This document shows positions 5,656 to 17,600 of a stretch of DNA of 20,881 nt, piece by piece. A program made the position numbers and the translations under genes. The notes beneath the pieces were generated by a model, which was given only the letters and a program-made list of their open reading frames with translations, did not search any database and was not told where the DNA came from. Position 1 is the first letter of the stretch, and each line of letters opens with the position of its first letter. The DNA comes from a virus. The DNA is taken from IMG/VR virus record IMGVR_UViG_3300026097_000130, positions 1 through 20,881 of that record; one strand, written 5' to 3'.

Positions 5656-8600
5656 CTAGTCAGTTCTTCTCCAAAGAGTTAGAGTTTCTACATCAACAGT
5701 TGTTGATAACAATGTTAATGATCCAGTAGAAGAATTCCTAGTATCAGTAATTGAACCCATATTTTCCCAAGTGTTTATGACATCAGGAGGATTACCGTCC
5801 GTTGTTATGTCATATGTTCCTTTCTTGGTTTCATGAATTCTCTGCCTAATATACTGTGCAATTGCATTTATATCAGCAGATGCATACAGAGTGATTGTGT
5901 CATTTTCTAATTTTACAGGTTGCGGATAAGTCCCTTTGTCTTCCTGGGCCACCTTGCGCAATAATTTATAGTTGTTTTGTGTTTGATCTAAGGTGTTTGT
6001 TATCTGCTGTGCAGTATAGGACGTAATATTGTTTAGATCCCAAGTCCAATTCGTTCTGCTGTTAAATTCTTGAGTTTGAAAGAAAGGATCAGATGTCGAA
6101 AAGCTAGGATTGCCAGTATCTCCTTCGTTAAACACCAAGTAAATCGACGATGTATCGGCAAAATCATATAGTTCTCCCTTCCAAACATGTTCTTTTGATC
6201 CATTTGCAAATTCCTGTACTCCTCTGGCACTTGCCGTTTTCATACTTTGGTATGGAGAATTAAAATCAGGAAAATATGTCGGAGCCGAATTATTAGTAAT
6301 ATTTCCACTAGAGTCTATATTAAATTTTATATATCCATGACGCTCGTTTAATCCGTATGCACGAACAGCAACTGATACGACAAATTCTACTTCTGTATTT
6401 TCAAAATATAACGAATCGTTTACCTCATAACTTGCGCCGGTTGAACCGACGGGCACAGATTGACTGTCTACTACTGCTGTATCTATTAAAGTCAACGTGT
6501 TTGTTATAAGATTTATATCATAGGTCCTTACAGTGACTCCTATAGGCGTATCTTGGAAATTTGTTATCTCTTGTACTGATACAAGAATATTTTGGTCGAT
6601 CCACATAGTATGTTTAGTACCTGATCCTGAGTTTGGATCGTCTACATCTACAAAATTACCAACCTGAACAGTACCCACAAAATCGGTACCATCTGAATTA
6701 AAGTCTACGTTTGATATATCTTCGGTTGGATCACTTCCTATCCTAAATGTATCGCCGATATCTGCCACAGTTTCCCAGGTACCGGGTCCTGGAGATTCAT
6801 TAAATTCTACAAGTTTATATGTGTTAGGTCCAGGACTTGATGTTCCGGCACCTAGCATTAGTTCTATTGCAATATCTGCAATGTCTTCAAATAATGATCT
6901 TCCTGTAGAGCTAGGCTGTAGTGATACTTCTGAGCCGTTCACTGAATATTCAAGCAGATCCGGAGGGGTGCTAGGCAAGGCAGTGTACTCTTCTTGATCT
7001 ACAAAATAAAACGGAGTTGAACTTTCTATGACAGCTTGTTCTGTCACAGGATCAAAATCAGTATCTTCGAATGTATCAAGCAGAGTATTTGTGACACCAG
7101 CATCGTCGGTTACTTCTAAATTTCCAGTTTGTTGATTTTGGGTTGCTAGATGCTCTAGCACGTCATAGGCTAAATTGTTTATTTCTGCAGGTGTCATTGG
7201 ACGAATTGCAAAGGCGCCTTCTACTAGATTATATTGATATATGTCTCGGCCTTCACTGAAGTAAATTATTTTTCTTGAAAAGTCAATATCAAAGAATTTG
7301 TTCCTTGTAGTCTGAGTCACTTCGCTTGGAATATCTATTACTTCGTTGTTGTATTCTGCACTTGATAAATCAAATGGTATAGATAACACATATTGATAAA
7401 ATTTCAAATCAGTTGAATCAGCCAAGTATAATCTGTTTCCTACCGCATTCATTAGCATGGAAGTTGCGTTGATTCCGAGCGGAGTACCAAACTGATCAAC
7501 TCGTAAATCACTGTAATTCAGTATTTTTGACAACACTGCTGTTTGGATTTGGTATGGTACTGATAAAGTGTATGCATATACTTGCTGATCAAGTGTGTCA
7601 TTATTCAGTATGAACATTAAACTGCCAGTGTCGTTAAACTGGATATCAAATGGAGCGGGATTGGTTGTAACTAATGACAAATCAAATGATGCTACGAATG
7701 TAGCTGTGCTAACATCATTTGCAGAGGATAGCGCATATTGGTGAACTTGGTTAGATGCAGTGCCGACTACAAACATCAGTGAGCCGGACGGATCAAATTC
7801 AAGACTGGTCGGCGCAGTTTCCTGACTGCTAACATCGAAGGTTTTGTCGGTTGCAATTGCAGTTGATATATCAAAAGCAGTTCCGAGCTCTAGTTGGACT
7901 ATGCTGATCGAATTTTCGTCAATAATATTAACATGTTTTCCAGTACTATCTAGTCTAAATCCAAAGGAAGTAGCAAACCCGTTGTAGAGTTCAACAGTGC
8001 TGTTATTATATGCTATTTTTGAGCTAGTGTCTTGTAGATCTGTTTGACAAATAGTGTTAGATGAAGCTGTTAGCGACCTAAGATAAAATAATTTACTCTG
8101 ATTTGAGTTCACAACAATATCGTAAATAGTTTTATTATCTGACTCAGTATACATATTAATTTTATACAAATTTGCTGTTTCTATCTCAAAAGGTTGATTT
8201 AAAGGAATTCCTGCAATTCCTCTATTGAAATGTACATATAACATTGTGCCAGATTCATTGAAATCAATTGAATTTGGTTTAAGGATTAGGGGATCTAAAT
8301 CTGGTAAAGTGATGGATGCGTCTGAATCCCCTCTATTTTGTACGTCATATGGTGACGGTAAATTATATTGAGAAACCCTTGCTTCAAATTCACCGGTGAA
8401 AAAATTGTAGTTGCCTATATATAATTTTGTACCGTCGTTGTTAAATTTGAAACTTGCCCAAGCCACAGGTGACGTGGTTGTAAATATAGTACTTGTATTC
8501 ATATCTGTTGTTGATGAAATATCATAGGCAGAAGAAAGTGTAAGAGTATAAATGAATGCAGACCCAAATTCGATGCCTTCTAATACAAATAATTTAGTTC

Positions 8601-11600
8601 CGTCTGCAGAGAATTCCATATCGAACAGTCCTGAGGTAGAGGTATTCGAGCTAATTTTATATGTTTCTCCGGTGTACCTTGCTGTGTCAATATCAAATGG
8701 TGTGACTAAATCGTAAGCATAAATGTCTTTTCCCGTAGTCTTTGTATCTGCTACGTAAAGTTTAGTACCATCCGGTTTTAATGTAAGTGTAAAAGCGCTG
8801 TTGTCGCCAGTAAATAAGTAAACAGGGTCAGTAAAGTCTAAACTCCAATCAGGAGATTTGTATTGATAAACTTCATTACCGTCAGCAACATAAAAATCAT
8901 TGTTGAAAAAAGTAAGGCCTCTTGGTATATTTGTATTTTCAGTGCGCCCGTACGGTATACCGACCTCTACCATGGTTGTGATATCATATGCAGGATTAAG
9001 AGCAAATCTATGTATAAGCTCTGAAGTTGAGTCAAAATAGTAAAGCTCGGTTCCTGATGCGTTAAACTGAATATCAGCAGGATTGGTAGTAATTCCTAAC
9101 GCCCCAAGATCTACGTTAATACCGCTATAAATTGCACTTGATATATCGTATCCATTAGATAACTCATACTGATATATTGTATCCGAGGAACCGTCTAAGA
9201 TAAACATTTTTGTTCCGGTATTATTGAATAACACAGCTACCGGAAGTGTTCCTGGTGTAATATTAAAAATTACTCCAGTTTCTGATGCCGTGGATATATC
9301 ATAGGCAGTTGTCAAAGTTAGTTCATAAAGTCTGTCATTAGTAATATATGAGCCTACTATTAACTTTGTGCCGTCTGAGTTCCATGACATAAATTTAGGA
9401 GTGAAACTTAGGCTAAACTGCTTACTGGCTGTTAAGGCAGTTGTGATATCTGCCGGAGTACTAAGTGTATATTGATCTATGGTGTCATTAACATCATTAA
9501 TTGCAATCATTTCGCTACCAGTGCTGTTAAATAAAACTTTGTCTGTGCTTATATCCGACCATACATTAAAAACTGCTTCATCGTACGAAGGATATATCTG
9601 TGAGCTTATATCATACGTTTCAATTATATCATAGATATCATGTCCTCCGATCACAAAGTTTCCTGTGATTGTTACAGTGTTAGCATATGTTCTAATTATA
9701 GTACCCTCACCTGCATTTCTTTGAGGTCTTACTTGTTCTGTCCAAGTAGAACCACTTCTTGTGAACACATTTATTATATCATCATACCCGATTACTACGG
9801 TATCACCTGATATTGCAATTGAATCAATGCCTGAAAGCGGTGCACCATCCGCCTCCGGAAGTTCGGCTTGTGGAGTCCACGATTCACCTCCGTCATCTGT
9901 TACAAATACTGTAGCAACAGAAGAACCAACTACTATTGTATTTCCGCTTATTGCCGGGTGAGCAGTTGTTCCGGTTGGAGGTTGTAGCTGTTGTTGAAGC
10001 GTCCATGTAATACCGTTATCTGATGTAGTATATACGTTGCCCGAGTCGCTTACTATGATGTTATTATCTATAGCAATATCACTCCCCCCACCTGCTTCTA
10101 TTATTTGGCGTTCAGTCCAAGTAGTCCCTGATCTGGTGAATACATAAAACCTACCTGTATTTGTGCTAACTACCAAAGTATCGCCAGATAACGCTACTCC
10201 CGAGCCAAATCCATTAGAATCAGGATCTGTCAAGTCACTTGGTATTAAACGAGTTTGAAAATTCCACGACGCACCTCCGTCTGAGGAAGTCTGAATTTGA
10301 ACTGCTCCTTTGTAGGCATCTTGATTTCCGCTGTTATCCCACCCGGGCTCTCCTGCAACTATTGTGTCGCCTGATATTGCTACCGAAGTTCCCGTGAAGG
10401 TCTCACGGGAAGTACCAATAAATTTGTCGGTGTAGGTCCAAGTAGAATTTATGTTTTGAAAAATATAGACTGCTCCGGACTGGATTGAAATAGCAAACTC
10501 TTCAGGAGCGCCGACCACTAATGTGTTACCGTCTGCTGCAAGTGCTTGGCCAAAAGTGTTCGCATTAGGATCGAAATCCAGGCCGTAAATGCTTTGTTTG
10601 ACAATCAAGGAATACGGAGCTGGCAATGTATACTGATATGTGGTATGAGTGTTTTTGCCAAGAAGGTACATTTTAGTGCCATCGTTGTTGAAGTTTACAT
10701 CTACTGCAACATCTTCATCAAATCCATACTCAAGAAAATTACCAGTAGTTCGAATATCACCGGGCGTAGATAGATCGAAATAGTATATAGCACTTGCTCT
10801 AACACCGTGACGATCAGATCCAAGTACAAATAATCTGCTAGCGTCTGGGTTCAAAGCTATTGATCTTAGATTAGTAAAATTGCTAAAATCTGCAAAGTAG
10901 TTATTGTCATTAACTGAACCTAATGAATAATTACTTGTGGCGAATTGATAAACTGTATCAGTGTTACCTCCAACTATAAATAATCTAGTTCCGAATCGAG
11001 CGAATTTTGCATGTTTAGGATCGGAATCTTTGAGGCTAAAGTTATATGATAACCCATCATAGGATGGGTTGGACAAATCATATGGTGTGCTTAAACTAAA
11101 CTGAAACAGTACGTCATTGTTATACATGTATATCTTGGTGCCGTCGCCATTAAATTCGAACGCATCAATGCCCGAACCTCCATAGATTGTGGTACCAATT
11201 TTGCCATCCCAAACTACAAAGTCATAGGATGCGGTGGTTATATCGTAAGGAGTTGTTAAGCTATATTGATAGATGCCTGTAGGGTGTTGAAATGACGAAG
11301 CAAACATCTTAGTGCCGTCGTTAGAAAATCTAAGGCAGTTCGGGAGTTCGGCTTGTCCCTTTAAATCTGGAGACACAGAACCATCATAATAAATGCTAGA
11401 AAAATTTCTAGTGCTTTCAATTTCAGCTGGTAATATTTCCTTTAAAGTTATTACATTAACAGTATCACCGGGATCTTTAAATAAAAGAGATTTTACACGA
11501 TAGTTGCCATCTGTAGGATCTGGTTCAACTGGTACATAAGATCTTCCTTGTAACTGAGCACTTGATACTATAAAGGGCGACGATAAAGAATATCTGTATA

Positions 11601-14600
11601 TTCTAGGAATATTGCTAAGTAATTGGTTATCCAAAACATATAGTTCTGTTCCAGTGGGGTTAAATTCAAAATAACTCGAATTCGAAATATCTGGGAGATC
11701 GTAGACTGTGTTATATGTTACATCGAGTAAATCTGGATAAGTATCATTTGCTGTGAATATATAGGTTGCGCCGGCGTCGGTACCGCCTTGATCGTCTCCG
11801 GTGGCACCAACTGCCACAGTATCACCACTTATTGCTACTCCTCCTCCAAAACTAGCGTCCGAACTGGCATCACTAGCGACGAGTTTTTGATCTTCAGACC
11901 ACGTAGATCCCGTTCTAGTAAATACATAAGCAGCACCTGCATTGGCAATGCCGGGGTCTTCAAGAAATGCGCCGACGATAGCACGGTCACCTGATACAGC
12001 AACTGATTGGCCAAAACGATCGCTTCCTTGTCCATCACTAGCAACGAGTTTTTGTTGTTGGGTCCAAGTGGCACCTCCATCGGATGTAGTAAATATATAA
12101 ACTGAGCCAGGGCCAGTGAAGTTAACTCCACCGCTGCCGTCGTACGGTGAACCGACTATTACAGTATTTCCATCTATTGCTAAATTGCCGCCGAAGTAAT
12201 CGCCTGACTCTGCATCACTAGCGACAAGTTTTTGTTGTTCAGTCCACGTGGATCCCGATCTAGTAAATACATAAGCAGCACCTGCATCAGTGCCGCCTTG
12301 ATCGTCTCCGTATGCGCTAATAATAGCTATATCCCCATCTATTGCCACTGGCAGCCCAAAGAAATCGTTTATTTGACCATCACTGGCGACAAGTTTTTGT
12401 TGTTCAGTCCACGTAGATCCCGATCTAGTAAATACATAAGCAGCACCTGCATCTGAGGCAACTTGGTCGTCTCCGTATGCACCAACTACCACAGTATCAC
12501 CACTTATTGAAACCGATTGGCCAAAATATTTGTCTGGAGATGCATCACTAGCGACGAGTTTTTGTTGTTGGGTCCAAGTAGCACCTCCATCGGATGTAGT
12601 AAATACATAAGCAGCACCTGCAGAGGTGCCACCCGCATCCTCACCGGGGGCTCCGAATATCACAGTATCGCCACTTATTGCTACACTAAAACCACCGCGA
12701 TCGTCTTGTTGACCATCACTGGCGACAAGTTTTTGTTGTTCAGTCCACGTGGATCCCGATTTAGTAAATACATAGGCGGCACCTGCAGAGGTGGTCCCGT
12801 CGCCTCCACCTACTACCAAAATATCTCCATCTATTGCCACTGGCGTACCAACTCTATCGTTGGCGGCAACATCACTGGGTAGGAGTTTCTGTTGTTCTAC
12901 CCAGGGTGTAAATCCGTATTCATATATTTTGCCTAGATTTGCACCTACAAAAAGTTTTGAACCAGTTGTGTTAAAGCAAATACTGTTTGCCGCTGTAGTC
13001 TGAGCTGTAACATTTAAAAGTTTATTGTTGTATGTTGCTGTGCTTAGATCAAATCCTGTGCTAAGATCAATTTGATATATTCTATCATTATTCGCTAGTA
13101 AAAACATTTTTTCACCAGTTGAATTAAAAATAATTCCTAGATTATCTGATTCAGGTGCATCGTAACTAATACCACTGTAAATCGCTGTAGACAAATCGTA
13201 GGCTGTTGATAGGTTGTATTCATATACATCAGCTGAAGTTAATACAAACAGCTTAGTCCCGTCATTATTAAAAACAGTATCTATGAATTGACTCGTAGGT
13301 AACGTGACAGGCCGTGTTGTAAGAGTTCCGTTTATTTCTTCTATCTTTCCTACTTCCGGAATTAAATCATATTCATAAATATCCTCATCTTTTGATAAAA
13401 CAAACAATTTAGTACCATCGCTATTCACTTCAAACTCTTGTATATCATAGTCGACTATTATTCCGCCACCCGGTGCAGCGGTATTGATATTTGTTTCGAA
13501 TGGTGTATCTAAATAAACTGGCGTAATAGAATTTTCCCTACTATTTAAAGTGTAAAGTTTTGAGCCTGAGCTTGTTACTGCAAACCCTCTAGGCGGGTAT
13601 GTCGGAGAAGATAATATGCTATAATCATAATTTTCGAGTGATGAAAAATTCAGATAATATACCCGCATACTGTTACTTGCGGTAGCAAGTATCTTAGTAA
13701 AATTCCGATCAAACGAAAAATTATCTACATCTATGCCAGGTGCATAGGTTATATCGTCCGAATTTGCAGTAACACTGAAAGGCGCAATTGTGCTTGCCTG
13801 AAACCAAGTATTTGTAAAGTCTTCAAGCACATAAATCTTAGATCCTGAGCGATTAAATTGAAAACTGTCAAAGTTTATATTCTCTCCGGTCATAGGATTG
13901 CCACTAACATTATTATAAACTGCTGTGCTTAAATTATTAGGAACCGATAAATCATATTCATAAAGCAAACGAGAAGGAGCGTCGCTCAGGAACCACAACT
14001 TATCACCAGTTTCTGAGAATCTAAATGCTGCGGGATCTGTGGACTGAGAACTTACGTCTAGGACTGCGGAGTGAATTTTAGCAGAGTTTATATCAAAGTT
14101 TGTTTCAAGAGGATATACTTGATAATTACCTTCCGATGAAACGATCAAGCTGTTGCCGGTTCCGCTAAGATTTACGCCAGAAATATCGGTTGTATTGTTA
14201 AAATTGACCTGTATTTCTTTGCTTGCGGATGCTGTTGATATATCGTAAGCAGTTCCTAGATCGTATTGGTATATTCTGTCGGTAGTATCTCCTGCAAAAT
14301 ATGCTTGAGTTCCTGCAGAATTCATTGTGAATGATCTAATATTGCTGTCGCTCGAACTTAAATCCGGCGACGATATTAAGTAGTCATTTAGTGTACTCAA
14401 GTCAAATCCGGTTCCTAAAGTAAACTGGTGAACTTTATCAGTTTCGTTGCCCGCTACATAGAGTTTAGTTCCGCTATCTAAAAACTCCATACCAATCGGG
14501 CTATTATCCTTGCCACCTACAAATAGAGCACCGTTCAAGGCATATTGAAAGATGCTGTCAGTACCTAACCCAGAAATATACATTTTAGAAAAGTTGTTGT

Positions 14601-17600
14601 TAAACGCTAGTGAAGTAGGGGACGAATCTTCACTGTTCACGGAGGTACTTATAAAATCATATTGTGCAGATGATAAATCAAATATGCTAGGCACAGTAAA
14701 TTGGTGCACACTATTCGAAAGATTATCTAAAACATAAAGTCTGTCCCCTGCGGAATTTATAACAAAATCAATTGGATTTAAAGTAACTCCTAAGTTATCC
14801 AAATCAACCGACTGAGAGGGGCTCGGTATTGCTGTTGCTGTGTCGAATGCAGTATCTAGAAGGTAATAATCAATGGCATTACGGGTAGTATCGCCTAAAT
14901 ACATTTTGGTTCCGTCTGATGTTAACTGAATCGAATCTGGTTTTACTATCAATAAATTACTATTTCGACCTATAAAAAACACATCACTGTTAACTTTTGA
15001 AGGAAAAATATCATAAGGATCATCTAAATCATACTGTAACAAAACATTGTGTTGGTTTCCTAGTGCGAACATTCTAGTACCATTATCGCTAAAATCAACA
15101 CTTACTGGACTACTATCTAGCCCAATACCAAAATTAGAGCTTTCAGTAGCAGTATTGATTTCATGAGCAGTGCCTAAATTGTATTCTATAACTTCGCCGC
15201 TGAAGGAATCGCCGCTAGCGCCATCCGTACAAGTTACAAACATAATTGTACCAGTATCGTTAAATGTAAGGTCACTAGTAAAACTTGAGTTTATTGATCG
15301 TGACTTGTTTGAATAGGTCGTTGTAGATAAATCAAACCCAGATGAAAGATTATATTGATAAACTGTATCAGCTGTGGATGAAAGAACCATAGCCCTTGTA
15401 CCAGAATTTGTAAGCTTGATCCCTACAGGCGACGACATTTCGTTACCTACATAGAAACCGCCTCGAAGGTCATAAGTTTCAATGGTTCCATTACTGCGTC
15501 CTAATATTAAAGTTGTGTTGTCGTCGCTTACATCGATGGTTTCTCCTCCTGTTTTAGAGATTCGAACACCGTCATACGAAGCCGATGTTATATTAGAGTT
15601 CGACAAACTGAATTGATAGACTCCGTATGTAAAACTGCTCTGATCGCTGTAAATATATAAATAATCTGTGTTAGGAGTTACATAGATATCTCTTATTTCA
15701 ACACTGCTATTACCAGGTATTGACGGAGTATAACTTTCTTCATAATTGTTTTGGTCTAATTGATCGATTAGATATGGTGTAGATAGAGAATATTGATGTA
15801 TTTGATCTTCTCTTGAAACATACAATTTCGAACCATTGTCGCCAAACTCAAAACCAACTGAATCGTTTCCAATATCAAACGGAAATTGCACTCTGTCAAC
15901 TAACCCTGCTGGAATTGCAGAATCATTTATGACAGTTGCGTCATTAGCAGCATTACTGACCCAAGAAAACCCGTTATCGTTGTCGTGCCAAGTAAAACCG
16001 TAAGATTTCGATAGCCTCATATTTTCTGCGTAAAGAGCTGTGTAAGTAACAAAATTACCTGTCAATGTGTTAAGATCAAAAGGAGTAGATAATTTGTATG
16101 AAAATACTTGTCCGGTTTCTGAATCAATTGCGTATAGCTCAGTTCCTGAAGGATTAAAGTCAAATCCAAAAAAATCACCTGCATTTGAAGGACCAATTAG
16201 TCCATTATCGCGCAGTGTTATAACAGGTAAATATTCTGCTCCAGCTACATTAAATGAACTAACTCCATCATATTCTGCTGGTCCTTGGCTTGAATTAAAG
16301 GTAAAAAATCTGTCACCATTAGGGTGCCAATGAAACCCCCAAACCCGGTTAGTAATACGGCTTTTGATACTGCTGTTGTTTAAACTTGCAGTTGTGAGGT
16401 TATAAGGAGTACTAAGATTATAAGTTATAAAGTCGTTCTCTCTTACAATGGTAAGTTTTGAACCATTAGGACTTATATCTATGGCTGAAATGTCTATAGA
16501 AGTCGGACTAAATTGTGATTGGACGGCTCCGGCAGTTGTAGCATCGTAGGCTGTGCTAAGATTATATTGAACAATTCTATTTAAATTATTATCACTTATA
16601 AATAATTTTGTTCCTGAATCCCCAAAACACATGCCGCCCGGATCTTGATATCCATGATAAAATGCATTTCCTGTATAAGATATGGTAGTTGCATCGTATG
16701 CAGTGCTAACACTGTATTCGTAAATACGCAACAATCGTTCTTCCAAAGCATATAATTTTGTTCCGTTATTATTCCACACAGCAGATCTAAAGTCAAAAAA
16801 CAGTGTGCTGTTCCATTGTAGGTCTCCCTCACCGTCATACGTTCCGGTTGACAGATCGTATGCAGCTCCCAAAGAAAATTGTTTTATTTTCATTCCCTGT
16901 AACACATATATCTTAGTACCGTTGTTGTTGAAAGTTATGTCACTTTTGTAATAAGTGCCTGACAAGTTGGTTAATCCATCGGGTAAAGTTTTAGTCTTCA
17001 GTGTGTTTATGTCAAACCCAGAACTTAACGACATTTCAAGGACTCTGCTATCCGCGCTGGCATTATTTAAGGTAAAAAGTTTTGTTCCATTTGTGTTAAA
17101 CTGGAAACCAGTAGTAGTGAAGGTAGGCAGAGACACTTCTTTAGAATGATTGGTACTATTTACACCGGTTATATCATATGCGGGCGACAAATTATGTTCT
17201 CTTATTTCGTCGCGACCGCTAGAATTAATAACAGTAAACAGCTTAGTGCCATCTGAATTGAATGCAAAATCTGTTGTGGATGGATCTAAGCTTCCAGATT
17301 GAGATATTTTTGTAGGATTGGAATCAAACGCTACCTGCCTATATGGTGTATCTGTGCTAAAAGTATATATACGCATTGCAACGCCATTGGCTAAAAGATT
17401 AAATTTGTTTCCGTTATCTCGCCATCTAATCGCTCTTGTTTGCAAATAATCGAGATTTTGATACTCTGTGCCAGCGGAGCTGGCACTACCTGATGCAACC
17501 CTGTTATCTGGTTTCAGGTGGTTCAAAGACGCAGTAGATATATCAAATGCAGTTCCTAAATCAAAATCTAAGATTTGCTCAAATCTGTCATCAAGTACAT

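Noticed and set aside
5630-5669. Possible bidirectional terminator between the Nudix and giant genes.
   Set aside because: The stem has a 4-base one-sided bulge and a 16-base loop, and no GC-rich core; too weak to annotate.
12517-12882. Open frame of 121 codons antisense to the FG-GAP block, and similar plus-strand frames at 12232-12456, 16067-16333, 18932-19240 and 19268-19534.
   Set aside because: They are mirror products of the repeated coding strand, repeat the same antisense phrases, and lack ribosome binding sites or family features.
11870-12890. Regular 165-base DNA periodicity that could suggest a CRISPR-like or satellite array.
   Set aside because: The period is a whole number of codons and the repeats encode FG-GAP_2 protein units in a continuous frame; unit length varies with codon-sized changes.
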